In this document: positions 36,176 to 43,652 of the stretch, one piece after another | Numbering within the stretch: the first letter of the stretch is position 1 | Layout of the letters: each line of letters opens with the position of its first letter | From: Brenneria goodwinii | Lineage (GTDB): Bacteria > Pseudomonadota > Gammaproteobacteria > Enterobacterales > Enterobacteriaceae | DNA length: 64,000 nt | Reading direction: 5' to 3' | NCBI RefSeq assembly: GCF_002291445.1 | Contig: NZ_CP014137.1 | Location: 62,001 to 126,000 of the forward strand | The notes under the pieces: generated by a model | Seen by the model: the letters and a program-made list of their open reading frames with translations, nothing else | Told to the model about the DNA's origin: nothing | Databases searched by the model: none | Translations under genes and position numbers: made by a program

Positions 36176-36221
36176 CAAAAAAAAAGAGCCCTGCATAGTC
36201 CGAAGACTTTGCGTGGGCTCT
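36176..36221 (-). terminator. Leader terminator of the amide operon (antitermination target)
   Basis: On the minus strand AGAGCCC (36221-36215) pairs with GGGCTCT (36191-36185), enclosing a stable inner hairpin AGTC-TTCG-GACT, followed by nine T. It lies between the promoter and the first gene, which is the place for AmiR-type control. A competing hairpin GGC-AATAGA-GCC (36227-36216) would trap the 5' arm and so act as antiterminator. Its six-base loop is reminiscent of ANTAR RNA targets but does not fit the A1/G4 loop consensus exactly. Confidence 0.75.
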
Positions 36222-36274
36222 ATTGCCTTCACCACAAACCGACATCATTGGCGGCCTTGCGGAGAGTGGATGTC

Positions 36275-36304
36275 ACTATAAAAAGCAAATCAAAGTGTTG
36301 TCAA
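36275..36304 (-). promoter_or_regulatory. Sigma-70 promoter of the amide operon
   Basis: Minus strand TTGACA (36304-36299), 18-bp spacer, TATAGT (36280-36275). Transcription would start near 36268, giving a leader of about 120 nt before the first ATG. Confidence 0.65.
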
Positions 36305-36771
36305 TGGTTAATTTTTCAATATAAATCATATAGTAAAAACATATGACATCGCACTGTTATTGCGCACGCCTGCACAAATTTCGTGCGATTTGCCGGCCGC
36401 TGCCGACAGATTGCTAACGTCTGGTTATTTATAAAATATCCCTATTATTTTATTTTCGCGGGCGTCGTTAATCGCAATAAGAGATGATTATTGTTAATAG
36501 AATGCACTGGATAAGACACAAGAAAAATTTTCCGCCCACGGCTGGATAACGAGGATTCCGCCCGGTATTGGGGGCCATTATTATATTTTTATCCTCACTA
36601 ACCTTGCGTGGAAATTACCGGCGAACGTTTCGGTCAATCATGCCGCTGCTGTGTGGACCCATTGTTAAGAACTGTAAATCCATGAAAATAGGTATTTATC
36701 TGATAGTGGCCGTTAGGAAATCCCCGTATATCTTCGCCTATCCGCCATAGCGGCAAGGGAGGAGTCACCCT
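36305..36771. other. Gene-free stretch between the amide operon and the DUF2502 gene
   Basis: No supportable gene; AT-rich in 36305-36500. A 60-codon frame at 36568-36750 has no family likeness and no ribosome site. The promoter for the DUF2502 gene should be here but no strong boxes stand out. Confidence 0.45.
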
Positions 36772-37167
36772 ATGTTTAAACCACTGTTAATAAGTACGCT
36801 GTTAGTCGGGATGTTCGCCATGACGCCAGCGACAGAGGCCAGCAGCGTCAGTATCGACTTAATGCCCGGCGTCACGCTGAATATCGGTGACCGTGACCGT
36901 CGCGGTTATTACTGGGACGGCTATGACTGGCGCAGCGAACGCTGGTGGCGTGAACACCGGGGTTATCACCGTGGTGAGCGTAACCGGCATGGCTACTATT
37001 GGGACGGCTGGCGCTGGCGAGACGTTGGCTGGTGGCGCGAAAATAACCGCGGGCCTCGTCATTTCGATCGCGGTCCGCGCGATTTTGATAAACATCATGC
37101 GCATCGCGATTCCCGGCGTGGGCCGGGGCCGGGCTGGGGCGACAGACGCGGTCCCGATCGGCACTAA
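36772..37167 (+). CDS. Exported DUF2502 (YpeC-like) protein with WW/RY-rich repeats
   Basis: 131 aa. Signal peptide MFKPLLISTLLVGMFAMTPA with cleavage near TEASS, then IDLMPGVTLNIGDRDRRGYY as in E. coli YpeC. The mature part contains two imperfect repeats, GYYWDGYDWRSERWWREHRG and GYYWDGWRWRDVGWWRENNR, and a His/Arg/Asp/Gly-rich tail. Very basic, presumably periplasmic; function unknown. GGGAGGAG ribosome site. A terminator follows 13 bp after the stop. Confidence 0.8.
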   Translation: MFKPLLISTLLVGMFAMTPATEASSVSIDLMPGVTLNIGDRDRRGYYWDGYDWRSERWWREHRGYHRGERNRHGYYWDGWRWRDVGWWRENNRGPRHFDRGPRDFDKHHAHRDSRRGPGPGWGDRRGPDRH

Positions 37168-37179
37168 GCGGATGTGAAC

Positions 37180-37208
37180 AACCGGGAGCCGGCAGGCTCC
37201 CGGTTTTG
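37180..37208 (+). terminator. Terminator between the DUF2502 gene and cpdB
   Basis: ACCGGGAGCC - GGCA - GGCTCCCGGT, then TTTTGTTT. Strong 10-bp stem between convergent genes. Confidence 0.85.
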
Positions 37209-37233
37209 TTTCATGCGGCGTCCCGCCCGCAAT

Positions 37234-39186
37234 TTACCTGCCGTGTTGCAGATCGAGGCGATAAACCGCAAATCCCGCATCGTCGGTACCGACGGCGGTC
37301 ATTGGATATTGGGCTTTTTCTTTGATAAACGTCGCCGCTTTATCCGACGGCGAGGTTTCAAAACGAATATCCAGCGGCGTGTCGCTACTGATTGGCGCCA
37401 GCCGCCAGTTATTATCGGCCTGTGGTTTCACTTCCCCTGATTTTTTCGTTTCCGCGCTGATATAGGCGGCCAGTACCGCGCGGTTTTCATCCGGCGAGGC
37501 AAAGGCGACTCGTTTTTCTCCGGTGCCGGCAAACTTCTCGCCATAGGCGCGATAGTTATTGGTGGCGATGAGGAAGGTTGCATTGGCATCGATCGCTTTA
37601 CCGTTGAAGGTTAGGTTTTTGATGCGGTGCGCGGTATCGTTGATTAAGGCGCATTCGCCGTCATAACGGGCCGGCTGAGTGACGTCAATCTGATAGTTCA
37701 CGCCGTCGATGACATCGAAATTATAGGTGCGGAAACCGTCCCAGTTGAGCAATTTCTGGGGGCCGGTATGGTGAACGTCAATCTGATTGAATTGGCCCGC
37801 CGAGCACTCCAGCCACTCCTGCACCTCTTGACCTTTCACTTTCACCACCACCAGCGTGTTGGGATAAAGGTAAAGATCCGCCGCATTACGGAAGGTTAAC
37901 TGGCCTTTTTCCACTTCAACGAAGCTGGCCGGATCGTTTTTGCGGCCACCGGCTTTAAAGGGCGCGGCGGCGGACAGCACCGGCAGGTCGGCCAGATCGG
38001 GATCGCCTTGAATAAAATATTCGACATAGGCGCGCTGGGCGTTATTGACGATCTGCACTGTCGGATCGTCCTGAATCAGCGACAGATAGCTGTACATGTT
38101 ATCGGCCGATTGACCAATCGGTTTGCCGACGAAGTCGCGGGTGTTTTGGTGTGCTGCGGACAGCACATCCACCAGACCGGCGTCTGCCGCCGCCAGCGAT
38201 TTTTTCTGCGCCTGATCGTATATCGGTCTGGCTTCCGCTTTGGCCGTCTCGACGCGCCATGCGCCGCCGTCATTGTTCAGCGTAAGATCCACCACGCCAA
38301 GATGATCGCCCCACTGGCCCGGCATAACGGCCGGAATGCCGTTAAGCGTGCCTTGAGCGATATCGGCCCCTTTTATGGCGGCGAAATCCCGGCTGGGGAA
38401 GACGGCATGAGCGTGGCCGAACATGATGGCGTCAATGCCCGGAATCTGGCTGAGATAGTAGACGGAGTTTTCCGCCATGGCTTTGTAAGGTTCGGCGGAG
38501 AGGCCGGAATGGGGGATCGCCACCACCAGGTCGGCGCCTTGCTTGCGCATCTCCGGCACCCACTTTTTGGCGCTTTCGGTAATATCTTCGACCGTCACTT
38601 TGCCTGACAGATTGGCTTTATCCCATACCAGTATTTGCGGCGGAACAAAACCGACATAGCCGATGCGTAACCGATGGGCATTGCCGTCACGGTCGACGAC
38701 CGATTTATCTTCAATGCGATAAGGCGTAAACAGCGGTTTGCCGGTTTTGGCGTCCAGCACGTTGGCGTTCACGTAGGGGAATCTGGCGCCGGCCAGCGCC
38801 TTATGCAGATAATCCAGACCATAATTGAATTCGTGGTTGCCAATGTTCCCCACGGAATAATCGAGCGTATTAAGCGCCTGATAGACCGGATGAACTTCCC
38901 CCTCTGTTAACCCCTTGGCCGCCATGTAATCGCCTAACGGGCTGCCCTGGATGATATCGCCGTTATCGACCAGTACGCTGTTCGCCGCTTGCGCGCGGGC
39001 CGCATGAATCAGGCTGGCGGTGCGAACCAGACCGAACTTATCGGTTGGCGTATCTTTGTAGTAATCGAAATCCATCATGTTGCTATGCAAATCGGTGGTT
39101 TCCATTATTCGCAAATCAACGGTAGCGGCATGAACGGTGGCGGCGACCAACATAGCAAGCAGGCTTAATGCCAGCGAATGCTTCAT
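37234..39186 (-). CDS. cpdB: 2',3'-cyclic-nucleotide 2'-phosphodiesterase / 3'-nucleotidase
   Basis: 650 aa periplasmic enzyme (E. coli 647). Signal peptide MKHSLALSLLAMLVAATVHA; metallophosphoesterase domain with RIMETTDLHSNMMDFDYY, VDNGDIIQGSPLG, GNIGNHEFNYGLDY and IPHSGLS, MFGHAHAVFP; C-terminal 5'-nucleotidase domain with ATNNYRAYG. Lets cells use external 2',3'-cyclic nucleotides and 3'-nucleotides. Divergent from cysQ as in E. coli. GGAG ribosome site. Confidence 0.96.
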   Translation of the reverse strand: MKHSLALSLLAMLVAATVHAATVDLRIMETTDLHSNMMDFDYYKDTPTDKFGLVRTASLIHAARAQAANSVLVDNGDIIQGSPLGDYMAAKGLTEGEVHPVYQALNTLDYSVGNIGNHEFNYGLDYLHKALAGARFPYVNANVLDAKTGKPLFTPYRIEDKSVVDRDGNAHRLRIGYVGFVPPQILVWDKANLSGKVTVEDITESAKKWVPEMRKQGADLVVAIPHSGLSAEPYKAMAENSVYYLSQIPGIDAIMFGHAHAVFPSRDFAAIKGADIAQGTLNGIPAVMPGQWGDHLGVVDLTLNNDGGAWRVETAKAEARPIYDQAQKKSLAAADAGLVDVLSAAHQNTRDFVGKPIGQSADNMYSYLSLIQDDPTVQIVNNAQRAYVEYFIQGDPDLADLPVLSAAAPFKAGGRKNDPASFVEVEKGQLTFRNAADLYLYPNTLVVVKVKGQEVQEWLECSAGQFNQIDVHHTGPQKLLNWDGFRTYNFDVIDGVNYQIDVTQPARYDGECALINDTAHRIKNLTFNGKAIDANATFLIATNNYRAYGEKFAGTGEKRVAFASPDENRAVLAAYISAETKKSGEVKPQADNNWRLAPISSDTPLDIRFETSPSDKAATFIKEKAQYPMTAVGTDDAGFAVYRLDLQHGR

Positions 39187-39397
39187 TACTTGACTCCTTT
39201 GCGGCTGTTATTAGCGGTATATCTCATATAATGATGAATCTATGGTTAAACATCACTGGAAAATATGAAGGTACTCATAAAATGACGGCCCGATCGTTGT
39301 TTGTTTCAGCGTTGTATAATGATAGATATGGAGCAAGCATGTGTGGCGGCGGATGGTTATCCGTTCCACGGCATAACCGATAACGATGAGGTAGAAA

Positions 39398-40141
39398 ATG
39401 CTGGAACATATTTGCCAACTGGCCCGTGATGCTGGGGATGCCATCATGCAGGTTTATGACGGACATCAGCCGGTTGAGGTGGCGCATAAGAAAGACGATT
39501 CCCCGGTGACCGCCGCCGATCTGGCCGCGCATCGGGTGATTAAAGCCGGGTTGGCGGCGGCATACCCGGATATTCCTCTGCTGTCTGAAGAGGATCCCCC
39601 GCAGTGGTCGGAGCGGCAGCGCTGGCAGCGTTATTGGCTGGTTGATCCGTTGGACGGCACCAAAGAATTCCTTAAACGTAATGGCGAATTTACGGTGAAT
39701 ATCGCGCTGATTGATAACGGTCAGGCAGTGTTGGGCGTGGTCTATGTCCCGGTGACCGATGTGATGTATGCCGCTGCGGACGGGGAGGCGTGGAAAGAGG
39801 AAAAAGGAGAGCGCCGACAGATCGCCGTGCATGACGCGCGTCCGCCGCTGGTGGTGGTGAGCCGTTCCCATGCGGATGATAAGGAACTGAAAGATTACCT
39901 CAGTCAATTGGGCGATCACCAGACGGTTTCTATCGGATCGTCGCTGAAATTTTGTCTGGTGGCGGAAGGGAAGGCGCAGCTTTATCCGCGTTTCGGACCC
40001 ACCAATGTGTGGGATACGGCCGCCGGGCACGCGGTTGCTGTGGCGGCCGGCGCGCAGGTCAATGACTGGCAGGGGAAACCGCTGTCTTATGCCCCGCGCG
40101 AGTCGTTCCTGAACCCGGGTTTCCGCGTATCGTTGTTCTGA
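39398..40141 (+). CDS. cysQ: 3'(2'),5'-bisphosphate nucleotidase
   Basis: 247 aa, inositol-monophosphatase-like, lithium-sensitive enzyme that turns PAP (and PAPS) into AMP during sulfate assimilation. Metal-site motifs LLSEEDPPQW, WLVDPLDGTKEFLKRNGEFTVNIA and NVWDTAAGHAVAVAAGA. Length equals E. coli CysQ (246-247 aa). The ytfJ gene that follows cysQ in E. coli is not present; a hairpin and a gene-free stretch follow. Confidence 0.96.
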   Translation: MLEHICQLARDAGDAIMQVYDGHQPVEVAHKKDDSPVTAADLAAHRVIKAGLAAAYPDIPLLSEEDPPQWSERQRWQRYWLVDPLDGTKEFLKRNGEFTVNIALIDNGQAVLGVVYVPVTDVMYAAADGEAWKEEKGERRQIAVHDARPPLVVVSRSHADDKELKDYLSQLGDHQTVSIGSSLKFCLVAEGKAQLYPRFGPTNVWDTAAGHAVAVAAGAQVNDWQGKPLSYAPRESFLNPGFRVSLF

Positions 40142-40170
40142 TCGCTTCTTGTTTTTCCGCGAGTCATTTT

Positions 40171-40195
40171 ATGCAGCAGGGCGCCCCTGCTGCAT
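40171..40195 (+). terminator. Hairpin after cysQ
   Basis: Perfect 11-bp stem ATGCAGCAGGG - CGC - CCCTGCTGCAT followed by only TTTA. Strong stem, short T run, so termination may be partial. The rest of the gap, 40196-40599, shows no gene. Confidence 0.6.
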
Positions 40196-40599
40196 TTACC
40201 CCGTCATTTTTTCCTTAAACGGCCTCTTTTGCTCAGGCGTGGCGAAAGGGGGAATCGCTGTCTTCGTTTTGTCATGTCCGTTCAGTAGATTAGCCACCGA
40301 CCGCTTAATGTGACCGCAAAATCCGCCTGGATTCGGCAATCGATCGACTCTGCCATGTCGGTATGTACAAAACGCGAGTACGGCTTTTTTTGAATATTTA
40401 CACTAATTGTGGGTGAAATATTTGAATACCGCTCTGTAAAAGTGTGTAAAAGCAGTTAATGATACTGTTCAGCGCGGAACTAAATGGCGTTTAATAGAAC
40501 TAACTTATCAGTATCCATTATTTCATTAGCGCTCAGAGTTCTTTGCCTTGTCGGCTAGAGGAAGCGCGTAAAACAAGAAGATGGGAGGAGAGTACAACG

Positions 40600-40806
40600 A
40601 TGAGGATCTTCGAACGTTACAATCCTATGAAGGTTGCCAAGTATGTGAAAATTCTGTTCCGCGGGCGGCTGTATATTAAAGGCGTTGGTGCTTTTGAATT
40701 CGATTACGGCAAAATTTTATTGCCCAAGAAACAAGACAAACAGCATTTGCTGGTAATGTCTGAAGTGAACCGTCAGGTTATCCGATTACAGGCTGAGGTG
40801 GGCTGA
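40600..40806 (+). CDS. ytfK: YtfK, SpoT-modulating stringent response factor (DUF1107)
   Basis: 68 aa from ATG 40600 (GGGAGGAG upstream; an earlier in-frame start at 40543 adds 19 unlike residues). MRIFERYNPMKVAKYVKILFRGRLYIKGVGAFEFDYGKIL matches E. coli YtfK, which binds SpoT and shifts it to (p)ppGpp synthesis under phosphate or fatty-acid starvation. Just upstream of the mobile element copy 3. Confidence 0.93.
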   Translation: MRIFERYNPMKVAKYVKILFRGRLYIKGVGAFEFDYGKILLPKKQDKQHLLVMSEVNRQVIRLQAEVG

Positions 40807-40864
40807 GATTAAGCTCACCCGGTCCCTTCGCAGGGGCATATTGTTAGCGCCTCCCCCTTTGGCA

Positions 40865-41197
40865 CTGTCTAGTACACAAATGTAAGGATTCTGACGGGGT
40901 TGGCCGTTACACCGGCGTAAAAAATTATGCTGAGGAAGCGGAAGGCTCCCGAATGAACCGCAGGGATGCGGTTCAAGCCAGTGCCGCGTCGGGAACGCGT
41001 CACTGGCGGTTCGGTAAGAGCGTTCCACTTCCGAAGGCACCGCGCAGCGGCATAATTTAGCCGGAAGCCGGGGTTCGCAGGGCGGCGGCGCTTGAGCGCC
41101 ATGCGTCGGGCGCGTGCTACGAGGTAGCATGAAAATGGCGGCTTTATCGCGCACGAAACTGTCTCTGAATCCGCATAAAAATGTGACTAAGAGACAG
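40865..41197. mobile_element. 333-bp structured element with Tn5-like ends, copy 3
   Basis: Left end CTGTCTAGTACACAAATG, right end (inward) CTGTCTCTTAGTCACATTTT. Internal folds: long-range arms AAATTATGC (40922-40930) / GCATAATTT (41050-41058) enclosing GAACCGCA-GGGA-TGCGGTTC (40955-40974) and GCCAGTG...CACTGGC (40977-41007); then TGCTAC-GAG-GTAGCA (41115-41129) and a terminal palindrome CTGTCTCT...AGAGACAG (41159-41197). Copy 1 shows compensatory changes in two of these stems. No coding capacity or target duplication recognised. Lies between convergent ytfK and ytfL. Confidence 0.78.
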
Positions 41198-41225
41198 GGC
41201 TAGGAGTGGTTTACCCCCCAAAAGG

Positions 41226-42557
41226 TTACTTTTTCTCTTCTGTTTTCGCTTCGCTGGCGGTGGCTGAAACCGGTTTGTTCTCCAGACGGGTGACCAGCAA
41301 CTGGTCGATTTTATAGCTGTCGATATCCACCACTTCAAATTTGAAACCGGAGAAACGCACGAAATCGGTGCGTTTCGGGATTTTACGCAGGGTGTACATC
41401 ATAAATCCGCCGATGGTTTCATAATTGCCCGCATGGGGAAAATCATCGATGCACAGGGCGCGCATCACATCTTCTATCGGCGTTCCTCCCTCGATCAACC
41501 AGGAGTTTTCATCGCGCGCGACGATCTGCTCTTCCATTCCCTGGCCGACCAGATCGCCCATCAGCGTGGTCATCACGTCGTTAAGCGTGATGATACCGAC
41601 CACCAGCGCATATTCATTCAGAATAACGGCAAAATCTTCCCCCGCCGTTTTAAAACTCTCTAATGCTTCGGACAGCGTCAGCGTATCCGGTACGATCAGC
41701 GCAGGGCGGATCTGCACGCCGCTGTGCAGCTCCAGGCTCTGATTGCCCAGCACCCGGATCAGCAGGTCTTTAGAGTCGACATAGCCGATAATCTGATCGA
41801 TGTGGCCGTCGCACACCAGGAATTTAGAGTGCGGCTGCTGGGCAATCTTCTCCTTGATTTGCGCTTCTTCTTCATGCAAGTCAAAAAATACCACGCTTTC
41901 GCGCGATGTCATGGAAGAGGGCACGGTGCGCGACTCCAGCTCAAACACGTTTTCGATCAGTTCATGCTCCTGCTTGCGCAACACTCCTGCTAAAGCGCCG
42001 GCTTCGACCACGGCGTAAATATCATCAGAGGTGATGTCATCCTTACGCACCATCGGCAGTTTGAGCAGCCGAAAAATGACGTTCGCCAGGCCGTTAAACA
42101 ACCAGACCAGCGGGCGGAAGATAAACAGGCAGAAGCGCATAGGATTGATAATACGGATAGCAACGGCTTCGGGGGCAATCATGCCAATGCGTTTCGGGGT
42201 GAGATCGCCAAACAGAATAAACAGACTGGTAACGAGTACGAACGAGCAGATAAAGCTGACTTTGTCGGCCGATTCCGGCGACATGAATTGTTCAAATAGC
42301 AGCGTGAACGTTGGCGAAAAGGCGGCATCGCCGATAATACCGGCCAGAATGGCGACCGCGTTGATGCCAATCTGTATGACGGTAAAGAAAATACCGGGTG
42401 TTTCTTGAAATTTTAATACCATATCGGCGTTGAGGTTTCCCTCATCGGCCAGCTGTTTGAGCTTTATTTTACGGGACGCGGCCAGCGAGATTTCTGACAG
42501 TGCAAAAAATGCACTAAGGGCAATAAGAAGAATAATGAGTAGTAGACTGTTTAACAT
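41226..42557 (-). CDS. ytfL: CorC/HlyC-family membrane protein YtfL
   Basis: 443 aa from ATG 42557, where MLNSLLLIILLIALSAFFALSEISLAASR aligns with E. coli YtfL. N-terminal DUF21/CNNM membrane domain with three to four helices (1-190), two CBS domains (about 205-330, including KFLVCDGHIDQIIGYVDSKDLL and DFAVILNEYALVVGIITLNDVM), and C-terminal CorC_HlyC domain (GGFMMYTLRKIPKRTDFV). E. coli YtfL has been linked to cadaverine export; family members act on Mg/Co efflux. Transcribed away from msrA's side of the 42671 palindrome. Confidence 0.93.
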   Translation of the reverse strand: MLNSLLLIILLIALSAFFALSEISLAASRKIKLKQLADEGNLNADMVLKFQETPGIFFTVIQIGINAVAILAGIIGDAAFSPTFTLLFEQFMSPESADKVSFICSFVLVTSLFILFGDLTPKRIGMIAPEAVAIRIINPMRFCLFIFRPLVWLFNGLANVIFRLLKLPMVRKDDITSDDIYAVVEAGALAGVLRKQEHELIENVFELESRTVPSSMTSRESVVFFDLHEEEAQIKEKIAQQPHSKFLVCDGHIDQIIGYVDSKDLLIRVLGNQSLELHSGVQIRPALIVPDTLTLSEALESFKTAGEDFAVILNEYALVVGIITLNDVMTTLMGDLVGQGMEEQIVARDENSWLIEGGTPIEDVMRALCIDDFPHAGNYETIGGFMMYTLRKIPKRTDFVRFSGFKFEVVDIDSYKIDQLLVTRLENKPVSATASEAKTEEKK

Positions 42558-42670
42558 AATGTTTTCGCTTTGACCCGGAGATGGGAAAGGCAATCCTCAG
42601 AAAGGCAAATTATCTTAAATAACGCACAAGAAGCCGTTAACAGGGCTGGGGAACCAGCCCAAATTTTTAA

Positions 42671-42702
42671 TATACCCAGCATATTGGGAGCTATTGGGTA
42701 TA
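42671..42702. repeat. 32-bp palindrome upstream of ytfL
   Basis: TATACCCA and TGGGTATA as perfect 8-bp arms, 16-bp interior ATATTGGGAGCTAT. It lies in the ytfL 5' region and 41 bp before the msrA stop. It could be an operator, a terminator-like hairpin for msrA, or another member of the TATACCC-ended repeat family. Confidence 0.5.
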
Positions 42703-42742
42703 CCGGCGATTATAACAGGAGTGGTGAATTTACTGCCATATT

Positions 42743-43384
42743 TCAGCGCTGAGGGGGGAGACAAACGCCGATACCGCCGAGTGCGCAGTAACCTTGCGGA
42801 TTTTTATGCAGGTACTGCTGGTGTTCATCTTCAGCGTAATAGAACGGGCCGGCGGGAACGATTTCCGTGCTGATGGTCCGGGTATCGCCGTTGTCTTTCA
42901 TCGCCTGTTGAAAACGCTGATAACTCTCGCGGGCCGCCTCTTCCTGCTCGGGCGTGAGCGTATAAATCGCAGAGCGATACTGGGTGCCGATGTCGCCGCC
43001 TTGGCGCATGCCCTGCGCGGGATCGTGGTTTTCCCAGAAAAGCTGCAGGAGTTGGCGATAAGTGATGACATTGGGATCAAACACTACGCGTACCGCTTCG
43101 GCATGGTCGGTTTTCCCGCTGCAAACTTCACGGTAGGTGGGGTTGGGGGTGTAGCCTCCGGTATAGCCGGCGGCCGTGCTGTAGACGCCGGGTTGTTGCC
43201 AAAAAAGACGTTCGACTCCCCAAAAACATCCCATCGCAAAGATGGCGACCTCCATATGATCCGGCACATGGGTCATGGAATGTTCACTAACGGCATGCAA
43301 TCTGGCGACCGGCATCGGCGTTATGCGCCCCGGCAAGGCTTCTGATTGCTTAATTCGCTGTGTTTTATCGACGTTATCTATCAC
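42743..43384 (-). CDS. msrA: Peptide methionine-(S)-S-oxide reductase
   Basis: 213 aa from GTG 43384, preferred for its GGAG; another GTG lies 30 bp upstream. Long enterobacterial form of MsrA: EALPGRITPMPVARLHAVSEHS then active site AIFAMGCFWGVERLFW, substrate loop GGYTPNPTYREVCSGKTDHAEAV, NHDPAQGMRQGGDIGTQYRS and C-terminal resolving region GYCALGGIGVCLP. Repairs oxidised methionine using thioredoxin. Divergent from tamA, as in E. coli. Confidence 0.95.
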   Translation of the reverse strand: MIDNVDKTQRIKQSEALPGRITPMPVARLHAVSEHSMTHVPDHMEVAIFAMGCFWGVERLFWQQPGVYSTAAGYTGGYTPNPTYREVCSGKTDHAEAVRVVFDPNVITYRQLLQLFWENHDPAQGMRQGGDIGTQYRSAIYTLTPEQEEAARESYQRFQQAMKDNGDTRTISTEIVPAGPFYYAEDEHQQYLHKNPQGYCALGGIGVCLPPQR

Positions 43385-43652
43385 TTTTTTTTGCGCTCCG
43401 GCGTTACAAATCACGTTGTGTCTTTTGAAGCATAACCGAGAAGTTTTACCCTGTCTTTATAACCTATAGATGTTTAATGTTAAGGTTATGTTCACTTGTA
43501 ACGCTGCATTTTAGAATTTACCGATTAAAATCTATAGCTAAAGGAAAATATTAATATTTCCTGCTAGCGTTGCGGGTAGATGGTGTTTATCTGCGTAACG
43601 TAATATTAAACGATATACTTGATGTGATAGAACAAGGTTATCAGGGAGCTAA

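Noticed and set aside
36146..36235. 30-residue upstream extension of the amide-binding protein
   Set aside because: It covers the leader terminator and poly-T run; the signal peptide and ribosome site place the start at 36145.
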